Part shown: positions 1 through 8,923 of the stretch, piece by piece | Position numbering within the stretch: the stretch's first letter is position 1 | How the letters are laid out: every line of letters begins with the position of its first letter | Assembly: GCA_020722645.1 (NCBI GenBank) | Contig: DYKL01000004.1 | Location: forward strand, 1 to 32,856 | DNA from: Acetofilamentum sp. | Lineage (GTDB): Bacteria > Bacteroidota > Bacteroidia > Bacteroidales > JAFGUD01 | Direction: 5' to 3' | DNA: 32,856 nt | Program-made: the position numbers and the translations under genes | The notes under the pieces: model-generated | Databases searched by the model: none | What the model saw: the letters and a program-made list of their open reading frames with translations, nothing else | Told to the model about the DNA's origin: nothing

Positions 1-49
1 TTAAAATTTATATCACACTTTTTCTCGTTTTTATTTTTTTTAGTGGCAC

Positions 50-355
50 TTAACGGTCATAAATCAATATTTTGCTGTTTTCAATATTTTGGGCAAGAAT
101 TGGATTTGATATTCTTTGGTCGGTTAATAAATCTACTTTTCTGGAAAAAAGAGACTCCAATTCGTCCCAGATAGCTAAGATATTTTCACCTTTTTGTTCA
201 GGAGACATTTTTTCGAGATGTACAATTAAATCAATATCACTTCCCTTTCGAAAATTTCCTTTTACAACAGAGCCAAAAGCATATAACTTATCGACTTTAT
301 ATTTTTCGCATATAAGTTCTAACTTTACGTAATAATTTCTAAAAAAATCTTTCAT
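50..355 (-). CDS. Minimal nucleotidyltransferase (MNT/MntA-like, DNA polymerase beta superfamily)
   Basis: 101 aa ORF with GSVVKGNFRKGSDID, matching the GSx10DxD nucleotidyltransferase motif. Confidence 0.85.
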   Translation of the reverse strand: MKDFFRNYYVKLELICEKYKVDKLYAFGSVVKGNFRKGSDIDLIVHLEKMSPEQKGENILAIWDELESLFSRKVDLLTDQRISNPILAQNIENSKILIYDR

Positions 356-380
356 TTCTTTTATACAAATGAGTTTAGTC

Positions 381-417
381 TATAAAGTTCATAAAGTTGA
401 AAATTCATAAAGTTAAT
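381..417. repeat. Short degenerate repeat of ATAAAGTT units (TATAAAGTTC ATAAAGTTGA ... CATAAAGTTAATG)
   Basis: Three ATAAAGTT copies within 37 bp of intergenic DNA; similar units recur at 32218-32278. Confidence 0.5.
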
Positions 418-421
418 GCAT

Positions 422-477
422 TGATTATCAGAAAATTATATTAATTTTTGAAAAATTAATTATACTACTGATAATCA
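422..477. repeat. Bipartite inverted repeat (TGATTATCAG ... ATTAATTTTT-G-AAAAATTAAT ... CTGATAATCA)
   Basis: Outer arms 422-431/468-477 (10 bp perfect) and inner arms 440-449/451-460 (10 bp perfect) read directly. Confidence 0.7.
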
Positions 478-587
478 GCTACTTATGATTGATATCCTAT
501 AATGTTTATACTTTTTAGACCTGACTCACAAATATTAATTAAAAAAATTAAACTTAAAAACATTATATTGGTTTTCGAATTTATAGT

Positions 588-2027
588 CTAAATTTTGGGG
601 TTAAACTTTAAAACACTAAAAGCCCCTTTAACTGCATACATAAATTCCTGTAATGAACGAATCTCTTTTAGTTTATTTATTACTGTAATTGGTCTTAAAT
701 AAAATCTTTTAAATGATTGTTTTATCGTTTTAAATAAAAATTGTTCAGAAACAATTTCTGTCCAGTATTCTACTTTAAAATTTTCATAAATTTCAATTGG
801 ATTTTCTGCAAATTCAAGCCAATAATCTTTTGAAAATAAACCTTTTTCAAGTCCTTCCAAATAAGCTTCGGTAAAAGGATATGGAACCAAAACACTATAC
901 TGGGCATAATTTAAACCAATTTTTCTTGAAAATCTCAAAGTTTCTAATATATCTTCTTCCGTTTCGTCCGGTAAGCCAATCATAAAATTACCAATAGTTG
1001 TTATTTTAGCTTTTTTGCACCATTTAATAACTTTTTTAATTTGTTCGGTTGTTATACCTTTTTTAATACGTTTCAATGTTTTTTCAACACCTGATTCAAT
1101 ACCGAATTGTATTCTATGAATATTTGCAGCTTTGACTTCTTTTATCAACTCTTCGGTAATGGTATTTATACGACCTCTGAAACTCCAATCGATTTTAATT
1201 TTTTCATCTTGCAAAGCTTTTGCAAAATCTATTACCTTTTTGGGCTGTAGTGCAAATAAATCATCAAAAAAGAATATTTCTTTATAACCTAAATCAAGTA
1301 AATATTTTATTTCTTCAATAATGTTCTTTGTGGAACGACTTCTATATTGTTTACTAGGACAGTAGCAATAAGTACATTTGAAAGGACAACCTCTTGAAGA
1401 CATGACGGTTGCAACCATTTTATTTCTACCAACAATACTTTTATACAAATCCATTGGCAATAGAGTTCTGTCAGGAATTGGTAAAATGTCTAAATTTTGA
1501 ATAAAAGGAATATTAGAATTATAAAAAATTTCATTATTTTTTAAAAAGCCGATACCTTGTATTTTTGATAATTCTTCATCATTTTTATTATTTTGCAATC
1601 CATCAATAAGTTCTAAAAATGTAAATTCAGCTTCACCGTTTAAAATAAAATCGATATTAGGATATTTAATACTTTGTTTAGGATAAAGAAAAGTATGATG
1701 TCCACCAATTATAACATAAATTTCAGTATTCAATTCTTTCACCAATTTTGCGGTATCCAAAACATCAATAATTGATGTAGTAAAAGTTGTTATACCCACG
1801 GCAAAAGGATTAAACAATAAAATTTCAGACTTAATTTCTTCAAAGTCATATTTCATTGGAACACAGTCCAAAATTTTAACTTCGTAAGCATTATTTTTCA
1901 GCACTGTTGCCAAATACATCAAACCAAGCGGAGGATAATATCCTATAATATCAATAAAATCGTCTTCAATTCCGGCAGCAACAACATTTTTCTGTGGAGG
2001 ATTTATAAGTAAAATTTTATTATTCAT
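588..2027 (-). CDS. B12-binding-domain radical SAM protein
   Basis: N-terminal cobalamin-binding-like domain (YPPLGLMYLATVLK...GGHHTFLYP) and CxxxCxxC in SRGCPFKCTYCYCPS. The track ORF runs to 2054, but that start lies inside a terminator hairpin; MNNKILLINPP at 2027 is the more likely start. Confidence 0.85.
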   Translation of the reverse strand: MNNKILLINPPQKNVVAAGIEDDFIDIIGYYPPLGLMYLATVLKNNAYEVKILDCVPMKYDFEEIKSEILLFNPFAVGITTFTTSIIDVLDTAKLVKELNTEIYVIIGGHHTFLYPKQSIKYPNIDFILNGEAEFTFLELIDGLQNNKNDEELSKIQGIGFLKNNEIFYNSNIPFIQNLDILPIPDRTLLPMDLYKSIVGRNKMVATVMSSRGCPFKCTYCYCPSKQYRSRSTKNIIEEIKYLLDLGYKEIFFFDDLFALQPKKVIDFAKALQDEKIKIDWSFRGRINTITEELIKEVKAANIHRIQFGIESGVEKTLKRIKKGITTEQIKKVIKWCKKAKITTIGNFMIGLPDETEEDILETLRFSRKIGLNYAQYSVLVPYPFTEAYLEGLEKGLFSKDYWLEFAENPIEIYENFKVEYWTEIVSEQFLFKTIKQSFKRFYLRPITVINKLKEIRSLQEFMYAVKGAFSVLKFNPKI

Positions 2028-2043
2028 AAATATACATATAAAA

Positions 2044-2065
2044 AAAGTCTGCAAAAGCAGACTTT
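2044..2065 (-). terminator. Rho-independent terminator downstream of the hemerythrin-tailed sensor
   Basis: Perfect 9-bp stem AAAGTCTGC-AAAA-GCAGACTTT; on the minus strand it is followed by a T-run (CTTTTTTTATA), just after the stop codon at 2069. Confidence 0.85.
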
Positions 2066-2068
2066 AAT

Positions 2069-4837
2069 TTATCTGATTCCATGTTTTTTAAATAAATCTA
2101 CATATTTTTTATCAGTAACAGTAACGTGTTCAGTAACCCAAGATTTCAAAAGAATAATCAACTGAAATACAGAATTTTTGCTACCACCAACGTATTCAGT
2201 AAACAATTCAATTACCCTGTTAACAAATTTTTGATGATTAATATGATGATTATCAAAATCCTGATAATTAAATTCTTTCATATACTTTTCTTCAAAACCG
2301 AAGTGATAATCTGTATAATCCATTAATTTTTTAAAAATTTCATTTAAAGCGATGTCTTTATCATCACTGTTTAATACTTCATAAAGCTTATTAATAAATT
2401 CAATCCAGCGTTTATGCTGATTATCAATCATTGATATACCTAACTCAAATTTTGGTCCCCATTTAATAAGTTGTTTTTTGTCTATATCTATATTAGTCAG
2501 CGGTATATTATTTTTTTCAAGTAACTCTGTATATTTTTCGATAAGCATAGAGTTTTGAAAATCTTTTTTAGCAAGCTCATTAATAAATTCTTGGCTCATA
2601 TCAACTTTTTTAGCAAATCGTTCAGTGTCTTTTAAGAACAATACCATTCTCATGTCTTCTTCTTTTTCTGCTTCGATAATCATCATTTCAAGATGGACTT
2701 TTTGAGTTTTACCATCTTTTATTGTGATAATAAAATCTTTGCCTTTATCATGTTTAATTTTCTCCATATTTTCGAACAAAAATTCACAAAGTTTAGCATC
2801 TTTTGCTTCAGGTGGTTTCAGTAACAATTTTTCAACATTTAGTCCAAGTATTTCCATTTCGTTATACCCCCATAAATCTTCTGCCGCTATATTAACAAAA
2901 TCAATAATCCCGTCTCTTTTAATTATCAAAACGGCTGTCATCATAAAATTCAATATTTCAAGACTTTGTTTCTGACTTTTAGATATTTGTTTGATTTTTG
3001 TATCGTTTTCCTGTGTAAGTTTCTGAATTTCTAATTTTTGTATTTCGTCTTTGTACTTAATTTGTTTATTAGCTTCTTCAAGGTCTCTAACTAAATTTCG
3101 TAAATTATCTTCATTTTTTCTTCTTTCATCGTGAGCTTTTTTAAGTTCATCAATTGTAGAACGCATCGCCGTTTCCTGTTCTTTCATTTCAGCCGCCTGA
3201 ATCTGGAATTTTTCGAGTAAATCAGTAGTTTGAGCAGAAATACGAACAGATTTAAGAGTAGATCCGATACTTTCAGCAATTTTTTCTACAAGCTCAATTT
3301 CATATTGATCAAATGTTCTGAACGAAGCCAATTCAACCACACCTAAAACTTCAGTATCTACTTTTAAAGGAACAATAAGAATACTTCGTGGATTTGCAGC
3401 ACCTGTTCCTGATTTAATTTCTATATAATCTTCGGGAACATCAGTCATATAAACTGTAAATTTTTCGACGGCAACAGCACCAATTAAACCCTCGCCAAGT
3501 TCAAGTTTCTTTTCAATAAATTTTTCTCTGTTCCACGCGTACGCAGAAAGAATATCCAAATAAATATGTCTTTTATCTTCATCATTTAATAAAAATATAA
3601 CACCTTGATTACAGTTCAAAAATTTAACTAAATTTGAAATAACTTCACTTCCTAATTTTTTCAGATTATGTTGATTTTGTCGAAGAATATCAGAAAATTT
3701 AGCCAAACCGTCAGCAGTTCTGCTTCTTCTGTAGTCTTCCAGTTTTCTGTTTTCTTCTTCTCTTTTAGCAGACAACAAACTTTCGCGAAGTTGAATCAGA
3801 GAATTCCCTAAAACGTCTGTATCACTAGCAGGATAGAATTTATAATCAAAATTACCGCCTGAAATTTCCTTTGCAAATTCAGCCGAATGCTTTAAATTTG
3901 TAACTAAAGACTCTAAAGATTCAACGATAAGTCCAATTTCATCAGTCCTGTCTTTATCTATGTTTTTAGGAAATTTTCCTTTGGATAAGTTAAGAATTAT
4001 TTCATTGGTTTCTGTAAGTGGTTTAATAACATTACCTGAAATAACGAAACTTATAATCAGAATAAGAATTAAAGAAACAGAAAAAATAATAGCAGTTGAT
4101 ATTATTGTATTTCTTCTTGCTCCTGTTATCAATTGTTCATCTTTGTTTGTTTCTTCCTGAATATTATATGATATTTTGTCTAATGAAAAAGTTTGTGATT
4201 TAATTTTATTTGTAATAAAAACAGTAATATCATTTATTGATTTTTCGTAAACACTTACCAATTCTTCAACAACCTCATCTTTATCGGTATATTCTTCGTC
4301 GTAAGACGTAACAATAACGCCAATATGCTGCTGTTCGTTAACTAACCTTTCGTAATCATCTTTAATTTTTTCGGGATGAATAATTAAATATTTGTACTCA
4401 ATTAATTTGTTTACAGATAATTTGATATTATCATTGTATATCCCTTCGTATTTAAACAAAGTATCATTAAAAGAGGAAAGGAAATTTATAGTATTTTGAT
4501 CTTTTAAATTTTTAATGTCAATATTTTCGAGTTCGATAAAAACAGAAGAAATATCAATGTCAAGAGATTTGAACTCGTTGGAATTTTTTACAAAGTCATC
4601 ATTGTTATTAGAATTGGCAATTTTTGCCATTGTTGCATCTAATTTAAAATACAAATTCTGTAATTTTATAAAATTGTTTTTGTATAAAGTCAGAACATAT
4701 CTGTCTTCATAATTTTTCTGAATTTTTACAATTTTATTAAACTCAATTATTCCAATGCCTAACGAGAGAAAAAGAGTAAATAATAGCCCAAAAATAATTT
4801 TATTTTTTATACTGATATTGTCAATAAAAGTTGCCAT
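2069..4837 (-). CDS. Membrane sensor: TM - periplasmic domain - TM - HAMP - GAF - coiled coil - PAS - C-terminal bacteriohemerythrin
   Basis: Two hydrophobic TM segments, HAMP after the second, GAF-like (VIFLLNDED...GLIGAVAVEK...ILIVPLK), PAS-like (MMTAVLIIKRDGIIDFVNIAAEDLWGY), and hemerythrin motifs (MIDNQHKRW, YHFGFEEKYM, HHINHQKFV, WVTEHVTVTDKKY). Confidence 0.85.
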   Translation of the reverse strand: MATFIDNISIKNKIIFGLLFTLFLSLGIGIIEFNKIVKIQKNYEDRYVLTLYKNNFIKLQNLYFKLDATMAKIANSNNNDDFVKNSNEFKSLDIDISSVFIELENIDIKNLKDQNTINFLSSFNDTLFKYEGIYNDNIKLSVNKLIEYKYLIIHPEKIKDDYERLVNEQQHIGVIVTSYDEEYTDKDEVVEELVSVYEKSINDITVFITNKIKSQTFSLDKISYNIQEETNKDEQLITGARRNTIISTAIIFSVSLILILIISFVISGNVIKPLTETNEIILNLSKGKFPKNIDKDRTDEIGLIVESLESLVTNLKHSAEFAKEISGGNFDYKFYPASDTDVLGNSLIQLRESLLSAKREEENRKLEDYRRSRTADGLAKFSDILRQNQHNLKKLGSEVISNLVKFLNCNQGVIFLLNDEDKRHIYLDILSAYAWNREKFIEKKLELGEGLIGAVAVEKFTVYMTDVPEDYIEIKSGTGAANPRSILIVPLKVDTEVLGVVELASFRTFDQYEIELVEKIAESIGSTLKSVRISAQTTDLLEKFQIQAAEMKEQETAMRSTIDELKKAHDERRKNEDNLRNLVRDLEEANKQIKYKDEIQKLEIQKLTQENDTKIKQISKSQKQSLEILNFMMTAVLIIKRDGIIDFVNIAAEDLWGYNEMEILGLNVEKLLLKPPEAKDAKLCEFLFENMEKIKHDKGKDFIITIKDGKTQKVHLEMMIIEAEKEEDMRMVLFLKDTERFAKKVDMSQEFINELAKKDFQNSMLIEKYTELLEKNNIPLTNIDIDKKQLIKWGPKFELGISMIDNQHKRWIEFINKLYEVLNSDDKDIALNEIFKKLMDYTDYHFGFEEKYMKEFNYQDFDNHHINHQKFVNRVIELFTEYVGGSKNSVFQLIILLKSWVTEHVTVTDKKYVDLFKKHGIR

Positions 4838-4899
4838 ATTGATGTTTTTTAACCAAACAAAGTTATTAAATTAAATAAATAATTAAAAATATTTTTTAT

Positions 4900-5877
4900 T
4901 TATTTTTTTCTGAATATAACGAAATCGACCAATAAATCTAATGATTTTTTTGTATCCGAATTACTAAAATTGCTATTTAGAATATTTTTTGCTGTTTTGA
5001 CAAATTGTAATAAAACATTTTCAGAATATTCTATACCGCCTTTTATTTTGACAAAATTATGAACAAATTTAATGTCATCATTAGTTTTTGTTTTTTTAGC
5101 CAATATTTTCCGAATTTTTCTTTGTTCATCTTTCTGTGAATTTTTTAAAGAATATATCAAAGGTAAAGTAATTTTACTTTCCTGAATGTCATTTCCATAA
5201 GGTTTCCCTACCAAATATGTTTGTTGATAATCGAACAAATCGTCCTTAATCTGAAAAGCCATACCTAAATTATAACCAAATTTTCTGATGTCAGCAAGAA
5301 TTTCTTCATTATCTGTAACAGATTTTGCACCGGATAGAGAAGAAGCTATTAAAAGACTTGCCGTTTTCTTAGAAATAATATCAAAATATTCATCTTCTGT
5401 AATATTCAACCTTCTAACCTTTTCTATTTGAATTAATTCGCCTTTTGCCATATCCTGGACAGCATCCGAGACAATTTCAAGAACATCAAATGCTTTATAT
5501 CTTACAGAAATAAGTAAACCCTGAGCTAAAAGATAATCGCCGACCAGTACAGCTAATTTTGATTTCCATAATGCTTTTATAGAAAATGAATTTCTTCTGA
5601 TTTGAGAATTATCAACAACATCATCGTGAACTAAAGTAGCTGTATGCAATAATTCTACCAAAGAAGCAGCAACGTAAGTTTTTTCATTAATTTTACCTAC
5701 TAATTTCGCACATAATAACACCAAAATAGGTCTAAGTTCCTTTCCTTTATTTTTTAAAATATAATTCAATACAAAGGTTAACAACTTCTTGTCTGACTTC
5801 ATTAAATCTTTAAAAAAAGTTTTAAAATATAAATATTCTTGTTCAATTGGAAATTTTATTTCATCTAATACAGACAT
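4900..5877 (-). CDS. Polyprenyl (octaprenyl-type) diphosphate synthase
   Basis: FARM-like LLHTATLVHDDVVDNSQIRR and second Asp-rich region AFQIKDDLFDY. Confidence 0.9.
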   Translation of the reverse strand: MSVLDEIKFPIEQEYLYFKTFFKDLMKSDKKLLTFVLNYILKNKGKELRPILVLLCAKLVGKINEKTYVAASLVELLHTATLVHDDVVDNSQIRRNSFSIKALWKSKLAVLVGDYLLAQGLLISVRYKAFDVLEIVSDAVQDMAKGELIQIEKVRRLNITEDEYFDIISKKTASLLIASSLSGAKSVTDNEEILADIRKFGYNLGMAFQIKDDLFDYQQTYLVGKPYGNDIQESKITLPLIYSLKNSQKDEQRKIRKILAKKTKTNDDIKFVHNFVKIKGGIEYSENVLLQFVKTAKNILNSNFSNSDTKKSLDLLVDFVIFRKK

Positions 5878-5896
5878 TTAATTTATTTTCATTATT

Positions 5897-5928
5897 TTTG
5901 AAACCAAAAGTAAAAATTTTTATATTTG
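5897..5928 (+). promoter_or_regulatory. Bacteroidota-type sigma-A promoter (TTTG-N20-TATATTTG)
   Basis: TTTG at 5897-5900, 20-nt spacer, TATATTTG at 5921-5928, matching the published TTTG/TAnnTTTG consensus; it precedes the ATG at 5980. Confidence 0.65.
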
Positions 5929-5979
5929 TTGCTTTACTTTTTTAAAAATAATATAATAATAAAACTAAATCTATTAAAA

Positions 5980-7236
5980 ATGAAAAAATTAACCGCTCTT
6001 ATATGTCTAATAATCAATGTTTTTACATATTCAATTTCACAAAATCCAAGTATAAAAATTTTGCAATATAATTTATTATATTTCGGTTTATATGATGATG
6101 GTTGCGACCAAACAAACAATAATATAGATGATAAATGTGATTATCTTAAAACTATTATAAATTATGCAGAACCCGATATTTTCGCTGTAAATGAAATTTA
6201 TAAAAATGATAATGTACACGAATATTTATGGACAAAAGTTTTTGCTTTGAATAATTTAAGCTATTATGATTATGGAGAAGTGAAAGGTTCGCATTTAACT
6301 TCGCAGGTTTTTTACAACACAAATACCCTAAGACTAAAAGTAGAAAACACAATTTATACATCTCCAAGAAATATTCACGAATATGTTTTTTACTATAATT
6401 CACCTGATTTATTAACAGGAGATACTGTCTTTTTTTCTTTGTTTGTGGCACATTTAAAAGCCGGTGATGAATATGAAAACGACAGAGCCGAATCTGCCAA
6501 CAGTTTAATGAGTTATATATATTCCAACGATTTAAAAAATTACATTCTTTCAGGCGACTTAAATTTATATGGTTCATCAGAACAAGCCTATCAATATCTG
6601 ACAAATTATGCACAATCATCTTATAGTTTTAAAGACCCATGTTCTTCAGGCGAATGGCACGAAAATTCAAATTATGCAGATTATCACACACAATCTACTT
6701 CATATTCCGGAACAGATTGCATGTCAAGTGGAGGATTAGATGACCGATTTGATTTTATACTTTTTTCCCCTGCAATACAAAACGGCACTTATGATATGGA
6801 ATATGTTACAAGTTCTTTTACAACAATCGGTCAAGATGGTGAACATTTTAATGACGGAGTAACATATAATGGAAACAGTTCAGTTCCTGCAAATGTTTTG
6901 ACAGCATTGGCAAATAATTCAGACCATTTACCTGTTTCAGCTATTTTTTCTTTTAATCAAACATCGGCATTTCAGTATAATGAAAAAATATATCAGGATA
7001 TTAAAATACAAAATCCGGCTAATGATTATTTAAAAATTTTTATATCCGACAATAGACTAATCTCGAACAATTTGAAAGCAGAAATCTACAAAATTGACGG
7101 CACAAAAATAAAATCTTATAGTATAGAAAATTTTGAACATAAAGAAAATATTTCCTTTTTATCAGCCGGAATTTATATTATTTCGATATATGATAATTCA
7201 AAATTTTACGGCACAACAAAACTTATAAAACAATAA
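5980..7236 (+). CDS. Secreted endonuclease/exonuclease/phosphatase-family protein with T9SS C-terminal sorting domain
   Basis: Signal peptide from ATG 5980 (MKKLTALICLIINVFTYSIS), EEP motifs (NEIY, SGDLN, NSDHLPV), C-terminal T9SS-like domain (LKAEIYKIDGTKIKSYSI...LSAGIYIISIYDN...KLIKQ). The upstream track start (5926) overlaps the promoter. Confidence 0.8.
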   Translation: MKKLTALICLIINVFTYSISQNPSIKILQYNLLYFGLYDDGCDQTNNNIDDKCDYLKTIINYAEPDIFAVNEIYKNDNVHEYLWTKVFALNNLSYYDYGEVKGSHLTSQVFYNTNTLRLKVENTIYTSPRNIHEYVFYYNSPDLLTGDTVFFSLFVAHLKAGDEYENDRAESANSLMSYIYSNDLKNYILSGDLNLYGSSEQAYQYLTNYAQSSYSFKDPCSSGEWHENSNYADYHTQSTSYSGTDCMSSGGLDDRFDFILFSPAIQNGTYDMEYVTSSFTTIGQDGEHFNDGVTYNGNSSVPANVLTALANNSDHLPVSAIFSFNQTSAFQYNEKIYQDIKIQNPANDYLKIFISDNRLISNNLKAEIYKIDGTKIKSYSIENFEHKENISFLSAGIYIISIYDNSKFYGTTKLIKQ

Positions 7237-7238
7237 AA

Positions 7239-8858
7239 TTATTCAAAGAGATTTGTAAAACTAAATTTTTCGACATCAAACAAACCTTTGTCGCTAAGTT
7301 TTAATTTAGGAATTACTAATAAAGACATAAACGAGAGAGTCATAAAAGGAGCTTTTAATTTTGTTCCAAACTCTTTGACTCTCTCGTTTATTTTTTTATA
7401 AATATCAATTACCTGTTCCGGATTTGCAGATGACATCAGACCGGCAATGTCAAGTTTTAAAAAATCAATATCATCTTGATTTGCAACAACAACGCCTCCT
7501 TTTATTTCAATCAATTTATTGATAGCATTAACAATGTCTGAATCATTTGTGCCTACAGCAACAATATTATGACTATCATGGGCAATACTTGTTGCCACCG
7601 GACCTTTCCTAAAGCCAAAACCATTGATAAAAGCAACTACAGGTTTGGTGTTTTTTTCATATCTGTTTAAGATGATCAGTTTTAAAATATCGTCATTAAT
7701 ATTCGAAACAATCTCACCGGTATCAGTTTTTATTTTAAAAGAATCTGTTATTAATTCCCCATCAATTGCTTTTATGACATTCATTTGTTTTCCATCAGAA
7801 AAAACTTTGATATCATCTGTGTTTATTTTCGATACATTAAAAACATTTAATGCATCAATTTTGTTTGAAGAAATTATTTTTCTGTTTGAATCAAAAACAA
7901 TTTTCCCGTTAATAACTGTTTTTAAAACATTAAAATTTTCCATGTTATCAACCATAATAAAGTCAGCCTTATCCCCTACCTTAAGCATTCCAATATCATT
8001 AAGTCCGTAATGTTTGATAGGATTAAAAAAGACGGCTTTATATATATTATTCATAGAAACGCCCTTGTTCAACAATCTTTTTACGATCACATCAATGTAT
8101 CCGTTTATTAAATCGTCAGGGTGAGAGTCGTCAGTACACAACATAACTTTATCCGGAAATTCATTGACAAGGGACCAAAGAGCATCAAAATTTTTAGCAG
8201 CGCTTCCTTCTCTTATTTGAATCATCATTCCCTTTTCTATTTTTTCTTTTGCTTCGGGATAAGAATACGCTTCGTGGTCAGTTGAAATTCCGGAGGCGAT
8301 ATATTTATTTAGAGCTTCACCCGTTAAGCCGGGAGCGTGTCCATCAATTTTTTTATTGTATTTTTTTGCCACAGATATTTTTGCCAACACATCACTATCT
8401 TCGTTCAGGGCACCGGGAAAATTCATCATTTCGCTTAAAGTAACGACCTTTGGATTCCTAATTAATTTTTCAATAATTAGCGGATCGAACACAGCTCCAG
8501 ATGTTTCAAAAGGAGTAGCAGGCACGCAAGAAGGTACTCCGAAATAGATTTTCAAATCAGTGTTTTCGGCATCATTAAGCATAAATTCAAAACCTTTAAC
8601 GCCCAACACATTTGAAATTTCGTGTGGGTCAGTAACTACAGCTATCACTCCTTTTCTGACAGCTAATTCCGCAAAACGACTCGGGATAAGCATCGAACTT
8701 TCGATATGTACATGCGAATCGATAAGCCCTGGCAAAATTAGTTGAACAGCACCCTCTTCTTTTTTTATATTTACGATCTTCCCATTTTCAAAAAAGATTC
8801 TCGACGATTCAAAAAACTCTTTTTCAAAATTGTAAATTTTTCCAAAAACGTTTTCCAT
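7239..8858 (-). CDS. ade: Adenine deaminase
   Basis: GLIDSHVHIESSML, TDPHEISNVLG, EMMNFPG, HAPGLTGEALNKYIASGISTDHE, CTDDSHPDDL, SIAHDSHNIVAVGT, APFMTLSFMSLLVIPKLKL. Confidence 0.93.
   Translation of the reverse strand: MENVFGKIYNFEKEFFESSRIFFENGKIVNIKKEEGAVQLILPGLIDSHVHIESSMLIPSRFAELAVRKGVIAVVTDPHEISNVLGVKGFEFMLNDAENTDLKIYFGVPSCVPATPFETSGAVFDPLIIEKLIRNPKVVTLSEMMNFPGALNEDSDVLAKISVAKKYNKKIDGHAPGLTGEALNKYIASGISTDHEAYSYPEAKEKIEKGMMIQIREGSAAKNFDALWSLVNEFPDKVMLCTDDSHPDDLINGYIDVIVKRLLNKGVSMNNIYKAVFFNPIKHYGLNDIGMLKVGDKADFIMVDNMENFNVLKTVINGKIVFDSNRKIISSNKIDALNVFNVSKINTDDIKVFSDGKQMNVIKAIDGELITDSFKIKTDTGEIVSNINDDILKLIILNRYEKNTKPVVAFINGFGFRKGPVATSIAHDSHNIVAVGTNDSDIVNAINKLIEIKGGVVVANQDDIDFLKLDIAGLMSSANPEQVIDIYKKINERVKEFGTKLKAPFMTLSFMSLLVIPKLKLSDKGLFDVEKFSFTNLFE
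7327..7391. repeat. Perfect 16-bp inverted repeat inside ade (ATAAACGAGAGAGTCA / TGACTCTCTCGTTTAT, 33-nt loop)
   Basis: Arms 7327-7342 and 7376-7391 are exact reverse complements. Confidence 0.9.
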
Positions 8859-8870
8859 ATTTTTGTTTTT

Positions 8871-8886
8871 TGTTCCACGTGGAACA
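8871..8886. promoter_or_regulatory. parS: parS-like ParB-binding site 1 (TGTTCCACGTGGAACA)
   Basis: Perfect 16-bp palindrome matching the TGTTNCACGTGNAACA parS consensus; intergenic. Confidence 0.85.
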
Positions 8887-8923
8887 TTTTTAATTGAATT
8901 TTTATTTAAAATAAAACAAAAAA

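Noticed and set aside
2028-2054. N-terminal extension MQTFFICIF of the radical SAM ORF
   Set aside because: The extended start falls within the terminator hairpin (2044-2065); the conserved domain starts at MNNKILLINPP (2027).
3529-3544. TGTTCCACGCGTACGC resembling half a parS site
   Set aside because: Only the left half matches; 5 of 16 positions differ from TGTTCCACGTGGAACA, and it lies inside a coding region.
6155-6619. 154-aa minus-strand ORF antisense to the EEP nuclease
   Set aside because: Fully overlaps a convincing conserved plus-strand CDS; composition is not protein-like and no family is recognisable.
7624-8745. Several plus-strand ORFs antisense to ade (7624-8010, 8249-8443, 8356-8547, 8560-8745)
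   Set aside because: Shadow ORFs of the strongly supported adenine deaminase gene.
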